Source: a bacterium
GTDB taxonomy: Bacteria; Elusimicrobiota; Elusimicrobia; Elusimicrobiales; UBA9959
DNA: 64,000 bases
Direction of reading: 5' to 3'
NCBI GenBank assembly: GCA_021811185.1
Contig: JAJZPL010000015.1
Coordinates: 1-64,000 of the forward strand
Below, piece by piece: positions 54,210 through 62,576 of this stretch. Each line of letters opens with the position of its first letter. The stretch's first letter is position 1. The position numbers and the translations under genes were made by a program. The notes beneath the pieces were generated by a model. That model searched no databases. It saw only the letters and a list, made by a program, of their open reading frames with translations, and had not been told where the DNA came from.

Positions 54210-55154
54210 TCAGGCTTTCCGGGGCGCGGCGCAATTCGGCAGGCACGCTTCGTGACAGGCCTCCTTGCAGGGCTCGATATGGATGGTGACCTTGGAATTT
54301 TTCAGGATCTTTTCTATATCCTCTATTATGTAATCGGTCAGCAGGTGCGCTTTTTCCACGGACATGTCCGGAGCCACCAGCATATCGAACTCTATGAACT
54401 TGGTATGCCCGGCCTTGCGGGTGCGGAGGTTCTTGAAACTTATGACCTCCGCCTGCTTCTTGATGACCTTCTCGATATTGGCGTTATCGTCTCCGGGCAG
54501 CGAAGCGTCCAGCAGGTCGCCCAGCGACTGCACCGTAAGGTCGTAGGCGGCCTTGATGATCATCAGCGCCACTATTATGGCCGCCACCGGGTCTATCCAG
54601 TGCACGTGGTGGCCCACCCAGACCAGCTCTATCAGCCAGATCAGCCCCAGCCCGATCATCACGCCCATCGACGTATAGACGTCGGTGCGCAAATGCCAGG
54701 CGTCGGCCTTGATGGCGATGGAATCGGTCTCGTTGCCGACCTTGAAGAGCATCTGGGAAACGGCCATGTTCACGAAGGAGGAAAGCCCCATCACCAGGAT
54801 GCCCCACCCGATCAGGTCTATGGAGCGCGGGTGGATCAGCTTGTCCACCGCCTCGAAGATGATCCAGGCCGCGGCCAGGAAGATCAGGATGGCTTCAACG
54901 AAGCCGGAGATATTCTCGAACTTGCCGTGGCCGTAGTGATGCTGCTTGTCGGCGGGCTGCGCGGAGGAACGCACCGCGAAATAGGCGATCAGCGCGGCCA
55001 CCAGGTCTATGCCGGAATGAATCGCCTCGGACAGCACCGAGACCGAGCCTATGGCGATCCCGATGATAAGTTTGAAGACCACCAGCACGCTGTTGGAGGT
55101 GATGGAAAGTCTTACCACTTTGAGTTTAGAAGTGTTGATCTCTTTTTCGTTCAT
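54210..55154 (-). CDS. Cation diffusion facilitator (CDF) transporter
   Basis: 314 residues from the ATG at 55154. Six helices with the metal-site residues of the family: SEAIHSGIDL in helix 2 and KADAWHLRTDVYTS in helix 5 (an HX3D site). A cytoplasmic C-terminal domain follows, ending in a His/Cys-rich tail (CKEACHEACLPNC) that could bind metal. Exports Zn, Mn, Co or Fe against protons; the Cys-rich tail is unusual. Confidence 0.92.
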   Translation of the reverse strand: MNEKEINTSKLKVVRLSITSNSVLVVFKLIIGIAIGSVSVLSEAIHSGIDLVAALIAYFAVRSSAQPADKQHHYGHGKFENISGFVEAILIFLAAAWIIFEAVDKLIHPRSIDLIGWGILVMGLSSFVNMAVSQMLFKVGNETDSIAIKADAWHLRTDVYTSMGVMIGLGLIWLIELVWVGHHVHWIDPVAAIIVALMIIKAAYDLTVQSLGDLLDASLPGDDNANIEKVIKKQAEVISFKNLRTRKAGHTKFIEFDMLVAPDMSVEKAHLLTDYIIEDIEKILKNSKVTIHIEPCKEACHEACLPNCAAPRKA

Positions 55155-55167
55155 ATTTACAGATAGC

Positions 55168-55204
55168 AAAGCCCGCCTGTATCCCTTATAGATCCCAGGC
55201 GGGC
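55168..55204 (-). terminator. Probable terminator of the ferredoxin gene
   Basis: Nine-base-pair stem (gcccgcctg pairing with caggcgggc), 16-base loop, followed on the minus strand by a short T run. Confidence 0.5.
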
Positions 55205-55241
55205 CTGTGCGTCCCCGGGGGGGACGGCTTACCGACTTAGT

Positions 55242-55421
55242 TTACGCTACCTTGATGCACTGCACGGGGCAGTTGGCGGCGGCGGCCTTGGCCGCTTCTT
55301 CCTTGCCGGCGGGCACGTCTTTACCCACGGCCTTGTCGGCGTTCATGGTGAAAACTTCGGGGCAGTCGTTGGCGCAGAGGCCGCAGCCTATGCAGGAATC
55401 AGTGTCTACTGTAGCTTTCAT
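55242..55421 (-). CDS. Small [4Fe-4S] ferredoxin
   Basis: 59 residues from the ATG at 55421 (ribosome-binding site ggagg). CIGCGLCANDCP supplies three or four ligands, and NCPVQCI near the end supplies the remaining one and a spare cysteine. Resembles single-cluster Thermotoga/Desulfovibrio ferredoxins. A likely electron carrier between the 2-oxoacid oxidoreductase and the hydrogenase of this window. Confidence 0.9.
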   Translation of the reverse strand: MKATVDTDSCIGCGLCANDCPEVFTMNADKAVGKDVPAGKEEAAKAAAANCPVQCIKVA

Positions 55422-55502
55422 GTTAATACCTCCGTGTGATTGGCTGAAAATCTTACACAACTATTATATTAAAGTTTACCGCCGCAGGCTATACGGGTTT
55501 TT

Positions 55503-56600
55503 TTATTCGCTTATCCGCTGCTCGGTGGCCTTGTCGAACACGTGCATGTTCTTATAGTTGAAGCAGAGGCTGACGGCGCTGCCGGGGCTGCGGTTGAAGA
55601 AAGCCTCCACCGTGGCCAGCAGACGCTGCGAGCCCACTTTAATATAGAGGTTCTCGCGGTGGCCGAGCAGTTCGCAGACCTCCAGCACGCCCTCGACTTT
55701 TTCGGAGCACTTGTCGCCGCCCCGCTCCACCAGCACGTCGTCGGGGCGCACGCCCACGATCACCTCGCGGCCGGCGTGCTTTTCGGCGTCGCCCAGCAGG
55801 TAGGGGGGGATATAGAGTTTTATATTTTCATTGGTCAGGCAAAGCTTCTCGCCTTCCAGCGCCAGCTTGCCGGAGATGAAGTTCATCGTGGGGCTGCCGA
55901 TGAAGCCGGCCACGAAGAGGTTGGCGGGCTTGCGGTAGACCTCGATAGGGGAGCCCACCTGCTGCACGATGCCCTTGTTCATGATGACGATCCGGCCGGC
56001 CAGCGTCATGGCCTCCACCTGGTCGTGCGTGACGTAGATGATGGTGGCGTTCAGGCGCTGGTAAAGCTTGGCTATCTCCACGCGCATCTCCTCGCGCAGC
56101 TTCGCGTCCAGGTTGGAGAGCGGTTCGTCGAACAGGAACACCTTGGGCTTGCGCACGATGGCGCGGCCTATGGCCACGCGCTGGCGCTGGCCGCCGGAGA
56201 GCTGCTTGGGCATGCGTTTTAGAAATTTATTGAGCTGCAAAATATTGGAGGCTTCGGAAACGCGGGCGTCGATCTCGGCCCTGGCGGTCTTCCTGAGGCG
56301 CAGCGCGAAGCTCATGTTCTCTTCCACCGTCATGTGGGGGTAGAGCGCGTAGTCCTGGAACACCATGGCGATCTCGCGCTTGGAGGGGTGCAGCTCGTTC
56401 ACCAGCAGGTCGTCTATGAGGATCTCGCCGTCGGTAACCTCTTCGAGGCCGGCCAGCATCCGGAGCAGCGTGGTCTTGCCGCAGCCTGAAGGCCCTACGA
56501 TTACCACGAACTCGTGGTCCTTTATGTCCACGTCCACGCCGTTCAGCACGACGTTATCGCCGAACTTCTTAACTATCTTCTTAAATTGGACTGTTGCCAT
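55503..56600 (-). CDS. Carbohydrate ABC importer ATPase (MalK/UgpC family)
   Basis: 365 residues. ATPase domain with Walker A GPSGCGKTT, Q-loop FQDYALYPHM, signature LSGGQRQR, Walker B VFLFDEPLSNLD and H-loop TVTHDQ-like ending; then a C-terminal OB-fold regulatory domain (about 240-365; VGVRPDDV). Energises the permeases encoded just upstream. Can be shared by several sugar importers. Confidence 0.93.
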   Translation of the reverse strand: MATVQFKKIVKKFGDNVVLNGVDVDIKDHEFVVIVGPSGCGKTTLLRMLAGLEEVTDGEILIDDLLVNELHPSKREIAMVFQDYALYPHMTVEENMSFALRLRKTARAEIDARVSEASNILQLNKFLKRMPKQLSGGQRQRVAIGRAIVRKPKVFLFDEPLSNLDAKLREEMRVEIAKLYQRLNATIIYVTHDQVEAMTLAGRIVIMNKGIVQQVGSPIEVYRKPANLFVAGFIGSPTMNFISGKLALEGEKLCLTNENIKLYIPPYLLGDAEKHAGREVIVGVRPDDVLVERGGDKCSEKVEGVLEVCELLGHRENLYIKVGSQRLLATVEAFFNRSPGSAVSLCFNYKNMHVFDKATEQRISE

Positions 56601-56603
56601 AAA

Positions 56604-57458
56604 TTATCCTTTCACGCTGCCGAGGGTAAGGCCGGAGATGAGCCACTTGGAGGAATACAGGAACACCGCCAGCACGGGGATGGTGACCAGCATGGAACCG
56701 GCGGCGAACATGCCCCACTGGGTAATGTACTGGCCCTGGAGTTCGAACAGGCCCAGCGTCCAGGTGTACTGCTTGGCGCTGAACAGCACCACGCGCGCCA
56801 CCAGGTATTCGTTCCAGGCGGTGGTAAAATTGAACAGGAAGGCGATGCTGAGCGCCGGCGTGGACAGCGGCAGGATGATGCGCCAGAAAGCGCCCACCTG
56901 GCTGGTGCCGTCCACCAGGGCGGCTTCTTCCAGCGAACGGGGAATGGTGTCGTAATACCCTTTCAGGATCCAGATGCTGAACGGCAGCGAGGACACCGAG
57001 TAGGCGATGATCATGCCAAGGTAGCTGTTCATAAGCCCCAGCTTCATGATCATCAGGAACAGCGGCAGGATCAGCATGCCGGCGGGGATCATCTGGCTGG
57101 AAAGCAGCAGGATCAGCCCGGCCTTCTTGCCGGGGAAGCGGAAACGGGAAAAGGCGTAGGCGGCCGTAGACGCCAGCGACACTCCGATCAGCGACGTGGC
57201 CAGCGTGATCACCAGGGAATTCCACAGCCAGCGCAGGAACATCGTGTCCTTAAGGAGGCTCGCGTAGGCCGTGAACGTGGCGCCGGCCGGGATCAGCGAA
57301 AGGTCGGTCGAGAACAGCTTGTCGCCGGGCCTGAGCGACACGGAGAAGATCCGCAGCAGCGGGTAGACGAAGAGGGCCGCGCAGATTATCAGCCCGGCGT
57401 GGATGAAGAAATATCTTACCATCCGTTCTTTCTGGTGCGCCGTCATCGGTTTTTTCAT
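56604..57458 (-). CDS. Carbohydrate ABC importer permease (MalG type)
   Basis: 284 residues from the ATG at 57458. Six helices with the EAA loop EEAALVDGTSQVGAFWRIILPL that contacts the ATPase. The start lies 2 bases after the stop of the MalF-type gene; longer frames upstream would run into that gene. Confidence 0.92.
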   Translation of the reverse strand: MKKPMTAHQKERMVRYFFIHAGLIICAALFVYPLLRIFSVSLRPGDKLFSTDLSLIPAGATFTAYASLLKDTMFLRWLWNSLVITLATSLIGVSLASTAAYAFSRFRFPGKKAGLILLLSSQMIPAGMLILPLFLMIMKLGLMNSYLGMIIAYSVSSLPFSIWILKGYYDTIPRSLEEAALVDGTSQVGAFWRIILPLSTPALSIAFLFNFTTAWNEYLVARVVLFSAKQYTWTLGLFELQGQYITQWGMFAAGSMLVTIPVLAVFLYSSKWLISGLTLGSVKG

Positions 57459-57460
57459 GG

Positions 57461-58648
57461 TTAGCGCTCGTCCTTGGCCGCGTCGAAACTCTTCAGGTAG
57501 AACACCGAGATGAAGAACAGCATCGCGAATACCACTATGGCGAAAGCCGCCGAGTAGCTGTACCGGTTGTAAGTGAACGCCGCCTTGTACAGCGCCGACA
57601 CCAGGATATCCGCCTGCTCGGTGCCGCCGGCCTGGCCGGTCACCAGGTAGATCACGTTGATATTGTTGAAGGTCCACACGGTGCCCAGCGTTACGGCGGG
57701 CATCAGCACCGGCTTGATCAGCGGCAGCGTGATGAAGCGCAGCTTCTGCAGGTAGGAGGCGCCGTCGATATCGGCCGCGTCGTAATAGGAGCTGGAGATG
57801 GACTGCAGGCCGCCCAGGATCACCACCATCATGAAGGGGATGCCCAGCCAGATGTTAATGAGCGTGCAGGTGAGCAGCGGGTAGTCGGAAAGCCACTGCA
57901 CCGGGGCCACGCCCAGGTGCGCCAGGAAGGGGAAAACCGCCAGCGCCTTGGAGATGATGATGTTGACGAAACCGTTCTGCGAGTGGAACTCGCCGCGCAT
58001 GGCGAGCACCGCCACCACCTGCGGCATGGCCCAGGGGATGACCAGCAACGTGCGGTAGACGCCTTTAAAGCGGATGCTGTTGTTCAGCATCAGCGCCAGC
58101 GCGAACCCGCCGGCCACGTGGAAAAAGACGTTGCCGAAAGTCCACAGCAGCGTGCGGCCGAGCAGCTGCCAGAAAGTGACTTCGGAAAGGGGGGAGGTGG
58201 TGAAGACCTTTATGTACTGCTGTATGCCCACGAACGGGAGGTGGCCCGTGGTCTTCCACGCCATGATCGTGGTCAGCTTGAGGTCGTGGAAGGAAAGGTA
58301 GATCTCGAAGACGAAAGGGTAGACCAAGAGCAGCGCCAGGCCCACGAAGGCCGGGGCCAGCAGCAGGTAAGGCACGGTGTGGCGGCCCTTCACCACGTAG
58401 CGGAAAGCCGCGGCCACGACCGCCTCGGCCAGGAAGAAATACATCCACATCTGCGCGCTGTAATCGCCCAGCACGATGCCGGAAGCCACCAGCGCCGCGG
58501 CGGGAAACACGGAGAGGGCCACCGGGAAGAACCAGGGGCGCTCGTAGCATTTGAAGTGGTAGTAGAAATAGCCTTCCAGGGCGGCCACGCCCGCGGCTAT
58601 CAGCAGGATGAACCAGACTACTTCATAGATCGACTTTAATATTTCCAT
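57461..58648 (-). CDS. Carbohydrate ABC importer permease (MalF type) with N-terminal membrane extension
   Basis: 395 residues. The core permease starts at about residue 93 (YLLLAPAFVG) and carries an EAA-like loop (YYDAADIDGASYLQKLRFITLPL). Before it are about 90 extra residues with three hydrophobic helices, more than most MalF-type proteins of this length class. Second gene of the malE-F-G-K-like order. Confidence 0.9.
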   Translation of the reverse strand: MEILKSIYEVVWFILLIAAGVAALEGYFYYHFKCYERPWFFPVALSVFPAAALVASGIVLGDYSAQMWMYFFLAEAVVAAAFRYVVKGRHTVPYLLLAPAFVGLALLLVYPFVFEIYLSFHDLKLTTIMAWKTTGHLPFVGIQQYIKVFTTSPLSEVTFWQLLGRTLLWTFGNVFFHVAGGFALALMLNNSIRFKGVYRTLLVIPWAMPQVVAVLAMRGEFHSQNGFVNIIISKALAVFPFLAHLGVAPVQWLSDYPLLTCTLINIWLGIPFMMVVILGGLQSISSSYYDAADIDGASYLQKLRFITLPLIKPVLMPAVTLGTVWTFNNINVIYLVTGQAGGTEQADILVSALYKAAFTYNRYSYSAAFAIVVFAMLFFISVFYLKSFDAAKDER

Positions 58649-58670
58649 TCTTTGCTCTTGGTCCGCGGGC

Positions 58671-59888
58671 CTACATGTTCATTTCGGCGATCTTCTTGTC
58701 GGCGTTCTCCTGCATCTTTTTCACGGCCGTGTCCACGTCCATCTTCTTCGTGGTGGCCAGGCCCATGTAGTTGCGCATGGAATCCCAAACGGCGCGCATC
58801 TCGGTGGCCATCGGCATCGGGCGCCCTTTAAGGATCTGGTCCAGGGAAATGCGGGAAACCTCGTCGGAAGTGATCTCCGGCGCCGAGCCGGCTTCTTTCA
58901 GCGCGGGCAGGCGGGTAAGCGCCTGGTACTGGCGCACCTGGTTCTCCTTGGAAGTGTAGAACACGAGCAGCCGCTTCAGCAGCTCCATCTTCTCCGGCTT
59001 GATGCCGGTGCTGATCATGAAATACTTGCCGCTGACCATCGGCGAGGGCCAGCGCCCGGTGGCGGAAAGCTTCGGGATCACGGCCAGGCCGAAATTTTTA
59101 CCGAAATGCTTCTGGTAGCCGGAGATGGCCCAGTCGCCGTTGATAATGAAGGCGGCCTTGTTCTCTTTGAACAGGGAGTCCATGCAGTTGTAGTCGCATT
59201 CCATCGGCACGTATTTCTTGTCGTACTTCAGGTCCAGATACAAGTTGAGCGTATCGCGCATCGGCTTGGTGTCCAGCGTGGGCTTCTTGCCGTCCATCGG
59301 CCAGCCGCCGTAAGCGCCCAGCCAGGGCATCAGCCAGAAAGGCTCGCCCATGTCGAAAGCGATGCAGCGCTCGAGCTTGAGCTTAGGCGCTTCCTTCGCG
59401 CAGTAAGAAAAAAGCTCGTCGGTGGTCTTCGGGGCCGTCTTGACCAGCTTCTTGTTGTAGAACATCAGCAGGTGGTTGCCGTTGGAGACCGGTACGCCCC
59501 AGACGCGGCCGTCCAGCGTGATGGCCTGCACCACGGGGTCGTTGTACTTCGTAAAATCGAAAAGGCCGTCCAGCGGGGTGATGAAGCCGGAAACGGCGTA
59601 GAGCCCGGCGGTATCGGAAGGGCCCAGCATCAGGTCGGGGGGGACGCCGGCGAGCGAGGCGGCCTGGAACTGCTGGCGCAGGTCCTCGGTCTGGTAATGG
59701 GTGCGCACTATCTCTACGCCTTCGTTCTCCGGCAGCTCCTTGAAAGCCTTGAATACTGAGTCGATATAAGGGGCGACCTGGGCGTCTTCCTGCTCCCAGA
59801 CCACGATGGTTTTGGACGTGTCGGTTACGGGACGGGCGCAGGCTGCGAACGCCGCCAGCAGGATCGGAAACAGGAATATTTTTTTCAC
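58671..59888 (-). CDS. Carbohydrate ABC importer solute-binding lipoprotein
   Basis: 405 residues. Signal peptide with lipobox LLAAFAAC, so membrane-anchored. The mature part looks like a MalE-type extracellular binding protein: VWEQED, SDTAGLYAVSGFITPLD, and INGDWAISGYQKHFG. Brings a sugar or oligosaccharide to the two permeases; the ligand is not readable from sequence. Confidence 0.92.
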   Translation of the reverse strand: MKKIFLFPILLAAFAACARPVTDTSKTIVVWEQEDAQVAPYIDSVFKAFKELPENEGVEIVRTHYQTEDLRQQFQAASLAGVPPDLMLGPSDTAGLYAVSGFITPLDGLFDFTKYNDPVVQAITLDGRVWGVPVSNGNHLLMFYNKKLVKTAPKTTDELFSYCAKEAPKLKLERCIAFDMGEPFWLMPWLGAYGGWPMDGKKPTLDTKPMRDTLNLYLDLKYDKKYVPMECDYNCMDSLFKENKAAFIINGDWAISGYQKHFGKNFGLAVIPKLSATGRWPSPMVSGKYFMISTGIKPEKMELLKRLLVFYTSKENQVRQYQALTRLPALKEAGSAPEITSDEVSRISLDQILKGRPMPMATEMRAVWDSMRNYMGLATTKKMDVDTAVKKMQENADKKIAEMNM

Positions 59889-59906
59889 CCCAACAGCCCC
59901 TTGTCG

Positions 59907-60143
59907 TCAGTTCTTAGAGATATTAGTTATAGCAGCCAGCAGCGCGACCAGAACAGAAAGCTTCAGCGCGGTCCACCAGGAGATATGCGCCGCCACCAGG
60001 CCCTGCGCCACCGCCCCCGGGCAGAGCGCCGGGATAGTCCACATCCAGAACCACTTTATGAGGAAAATCCCGAACACAAAGATCCCGGCTACCCAGAGCA
60101 CTATGGCGGGCAGACCGAGGAAGAAGATGTCCCGGAGTTTCAT
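59907..60143 (-). CDS. Small two-helix membrane protein
   Basis: 78 residues with two or three hydrophobic segments (about 5-29, 34-50, 57-73). No family recognised. First gene of the minus-strand group; 18 bases before the binding-protein gene, so it may be co-expressed with the importer. Confidence 0.55.
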   Translation of the reverse strand: MKLRDIFFLGLPAIVLWVAGIFVFGIFLIKWFWMWTIPALCPGAVAQGLVAAHISWWTALKLSVLVALLAAITNISKN

Positions 60144-60215
60144 TTCTTAAATTCTAACAAATTTAACGGCAAAAGAAGCGCCCATCCCGCTGCGCCCGCC
60201 CGCGGTATTTTTAGG

Positions 60216-60221
60216 TATAAT
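60216..60221 (+). promoter_or_regulatory. Putative -10 box of the DUF2914 gene
   Basis: TATAAT after atttttagg, 41 bases before the ATG. Same pattern as at 13385 and 28043. Confidence 0.55.
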
Positions 60222-60262
60222 GAAAACATCAGGAGTCAAATAAAATCAGGGGGAGTCTCAGC

Positions 60263-60760
60263 ATGAAAAAATACTTAATAGTTTCAGCGATAATCGCGGC
60301 GGCGGCCTGCGCCGTCTACGCGCAGGCGCCCGCGGCGGCGCCCGCGGCGGCGCCCGCGGCAACGCCTGCCGCCACGCCCCAAGCCGTTAAAGCGGCCCCG
60401 GCGATAAAGGTGGAGAAGATAGTCGTCGCGGCCGGGGTGGAGAACCGGGAGCCGGTCGGGGAAGCCGCGACTTTTGCCGCGGGGAAGGTCTACACGTGGA
60501 CCAAAATTTCCGCCGAAACCACGCCCGTAACGATAAAGCACGTCTACTACCACGAGGGCAAAATGGTCAGGGAGATCGAGCTCAAGGTCAACTCCAGCCC
60601 TTACCGCGTCTGGAGCTGGAAGAACGTGACCCCCGGCAGCTGGAAGGTGGAAGTCACCGACGAAGCCGGCGCCGTGCTCGCCGCGTCCGAATTCACCGTT
60701 ACCGAGAACAAGCCCGCCGAAGAACCCGCGAAGAAAGAAGAGCCCAAAAAGACCGAATAA
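60263..60760 (+). CDS. Secreted DUF2914-domain protein
   Basis: 165 residues. Sec signal peptide (MKKYLIVSAIIAAAACAVYA), an Ala/Pro linker, then a DUF2914 domain (about 50-150; KVYTWTKI, HVYYHEGKMVREIEL, VWSWKNVTPGSWKVEV) and a charged tail of Glu/Lys/Pro. DUF2914 looks like a small beta-sandwich; role unknown. Confidence 0.85.
   Translation: MKKYLIVSAIIAAAACAVYAQAPAAAPAAAPAATPAATPQAVKAAPAIKVEKIVVAAGVENREPVGEAATFAAGKVYTWTKISAETTPVTIKHVYYHEGKMVREIELKVNSSPYRVWSWKNVTPGSWKVEVTDEAGAVLAASEFTVTENKPAEEPAKKEEPKKTE
60325..60360 (+). repeat. Three 12-base tandem repeats coding Ala/Pro linker
   Basis: Unit ggcgcccgcggc three times without mismatch, in the DUF2914 gene just after the signal peptide. Encodes APAA repeats, so copy-number change would only alter linker length. 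Confidence 0.85.
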
Positions 60761-60771
60761 GACGAGGACCA

Positions 60772-60810
60772 GGGCCCGCCGCGTTTTAACCCGCGGCGGG
60801 CCCGTCGTTT
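60772..60810 (+). terminator. Terminator between DUF2914 and methyltransferase genes
   Basis: Twelve-base-pair GC stem (gggcccgccgcg pairing with cgcggcgggccc), 8-base loop, weak T run. Ends 9 bases before the next ATG. Confidence 0.7.
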
Positions 60811-60812
60811 AT

Positions 60813-61601
60813 ATGAAAGGAACCCCCGCCAACGAAAAACTTTTCTGGGACAGCCGCGCCCGGAACTACCCGCTGCCTTTCGACCCTGGCAACGCAGTAA
60901 AAACCCGGCGTATCGTGCGGCTGCTGGGGCGCATGGGCGTCCGTTTCAGAAAAAAAAAGCTGCTGGACATAGGCTGCGGCACCGGCGTATACGCCCTGCC
61001 GCTGGCCGCCTCCGCTTCAGGCGTGCTTGGCGTGGATTCCTCCCGCGCCATGCTGGCCGTCTACGGGCGCCAATGCCGCGAAAGGGGCATAAAGAACGCG
61101 GCCTGCGCGCTGAGCGCCTGGGATGAGATGCCTGGCGCGGCCGTTAAAGGGAAGTTCGACATAGCGCTGGCTTCCATGACCATGGCGGTAAAGACCAGGG
61201 CCGACGTCCTGAAAATGGAAGCCGCTGCCGGCACCTGCGTATATATAGGCTGGGACGGCGTAAGGAAGAACGAGCTCCTGGAAAAGGTTTACCGGGCCCA
61301 TGGCCTGGAATACAAGGCTCCCGACGGCGCTCCCCGGATACTGAAGATCCTGCGCGCCCTGGGCCGGAGGTTCACGGTGAAGCGCATCCGCGACAGCTGG
61401 GAAAAGACGACCCTCCCGCAGGAAGCCCTGCGGGAGATAGAGATGAACATGAAGGTGAACGGCGCCAGGCTTAAGCGGGAGGAAGTAAAAAAGATGCTGG
61501 CAAAACGGACCAGGAACGGCCGGGTGCGCCAGCGCACCACGGTGCGCAAGGCCCTGATCGTCTGGGAGCCGCCTAAGAAAGCTGCGAAGAAAGTTCTTTG
61601 A
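60813..61601 (+). CDS. Class I SAM-dependent methyltransferase
   Basis: 262 residues. SAM-binding motif LDIGCGTGVYALPLA (about 52-66) and a second acidic motif (LGVDSSRAML). The C-terminal 100 residues are basic and lysine-rich. Small-molecule or RNA methyltransferase; substrate unknown. The ATG has no ribosome-binding site and follows a hairpin closely, so the start or expression mode is unsure. Overlaps the convergent K+ channel gene by 29 bases. Confidence 0.82.
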   Translation: MKGTPANEKLFWDSRARNYPLPFDPGNAVKTRRIVRLLGRMGVRFRKKKLLDIGCGTGVYALPLAASASGVLGVDSSRAMLAVYGRQCRERGIKNAACALSAWDEMPGAAVKGKFDIALASMTMAVKTRADVLKMEAAAGTCVYIGWDGVRKNELLEKVYRAHGLEYKAPDGAPRILKILRALGRRFTVKRIRDSWEKTTLPQEALREIEMNMKVNGARLKREEVKKMLAKRTRNGRVRQRTTVRKALIVWEPPKKAAKKVL

Positions 61602-62574
61602 GTTCTTCGGGGGTGCCGACGGCCACCAGCACGTCGCCCTTGCTGAGCTTCACCGACGGCAGGGGGTTCACCACGTAAGTATTGTCGCCAGGGTTCTTAA
61701 GCGCCACCACGAGCGCGCCTTTCTTTTCCGCGCCTTTATAGTCGCCAAGCCTCCGGCCTTCCGCCCCGGCGCCGGCCTCGATATCCTCGAACCGCGTGCC
61801 GGACTTCTGGCCGCGCATCATGGAATCCAAAAACTGGACCGTAGCCGGGCGCAGCATTTCGGACGCCATCCTGAGCCCGCCTATGTGCGAGGGGCTGATC
61901 ACGATGTCCGCCCCGGCGCGCACCAGCTTGTCCTTCATCTCGGAGTCGTTCTCGTTCTGCACCGTCACTATGCGCAGGGCCGGGTTCAGGCCGCGGGCCG
62001 TGATCGCCACGAAAGCGTTATCCTTATCGTTGGAGAGCGCGCAGAAAAGCCCCTTGGCGCGCCTGGCGCCGGCGGCCTCGAGCACGCCGGAGGAGGAGGC
62101 GTCGCCGCACACCGCGCACCAGCCGCGCGCCGCGAACCTGGCGACTTCCTCGTCCTTAAGCACCACCAGGGAAAAGGGCCGGGAGGTCTTCGACAACTCG
62201 TCGCAGACGCTCAAGCCCGGGCGCGTAGCGCCGCAGACGATATAATGGTTCTCGAGTTTTTCCAGCTTGCTCTGCATCCTGAACCTCCGAAAAGCCTCTT
62301 TCAGGCCGCCTTCCAGCAAAAGTTCCGTTATGCTGGTAAAGATGTACGTCATGGTGCCTATGCCGCCCAGTATCAGCAGCATGGTGAAAACACGCCCGGC
62401 ATTAGAAAGAGGGTGCGTTTCGCCGTAACCGACCGTACCCAGGGTTATAACCGTCATGTACAGGCTGTCGAGGAAGTTCCAGCCCTCTATATAGGAATAG
62501 CCGCCCACCCCGGCCGCGGACAGCAGCAGCAGCGCGGCCAGGATGGTCAGCAGCTTTCCCTTAACGTCCGTCAT
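61573..62574 (-). CDS. Two-helix K+ channel with cytoplasmic RCK domains
   Basis: 333 residues. Two membrane helices surround the pore with the selectivity filter TLGTVGYG, followed by an RCK (TrkA-N) domain (about 110-230; YIVCGATRPG in place of the usual Gly-rich loop) and a TrkA-C domain (about 260-333). MthK-like layout. Lies 2 bases after the acetate kinase stop, so co-transcribed with it. Its 3' end overlaps the opposite methyltransferase gene. Confidence 0.93.
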   Translation of the reverse strand: MTDVKGKLLTILAALLLLSAAGVGGYSYIEGWNFLDSLYMTVITLGTVGYGETHPLSNAGRVFTMLLILGGIGTMTYIFTSITELLLEGGLKEAFRRFRMQSKLEKLENHYIVCGATRPGLSVCDELSKTSRPFSLVVLKDEEVARFAARGWCAVCGDASSSGVLEAAGARRAKGLFCALSNDKDNAFVAITARGLNPALRIVTVQNENDSEMKDKLVRAGADIVISPSHIGGLRMASEMLRPATVQFLDSMMRGQKSGTRFEDIEAGAGAEGRRLGDYKGAEKKGALVVALKNPGDNTYVVNPLPSVKLSKGDVLVAVGTPEELKELSSQLS

Positions 62575-62576
62575 GC

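Noticed and set aside
60325-60360. Phase-variable repeat
   Set aside because: The unit is 12 bases, a multiple of three, so copy change would not switch the gene on or off.
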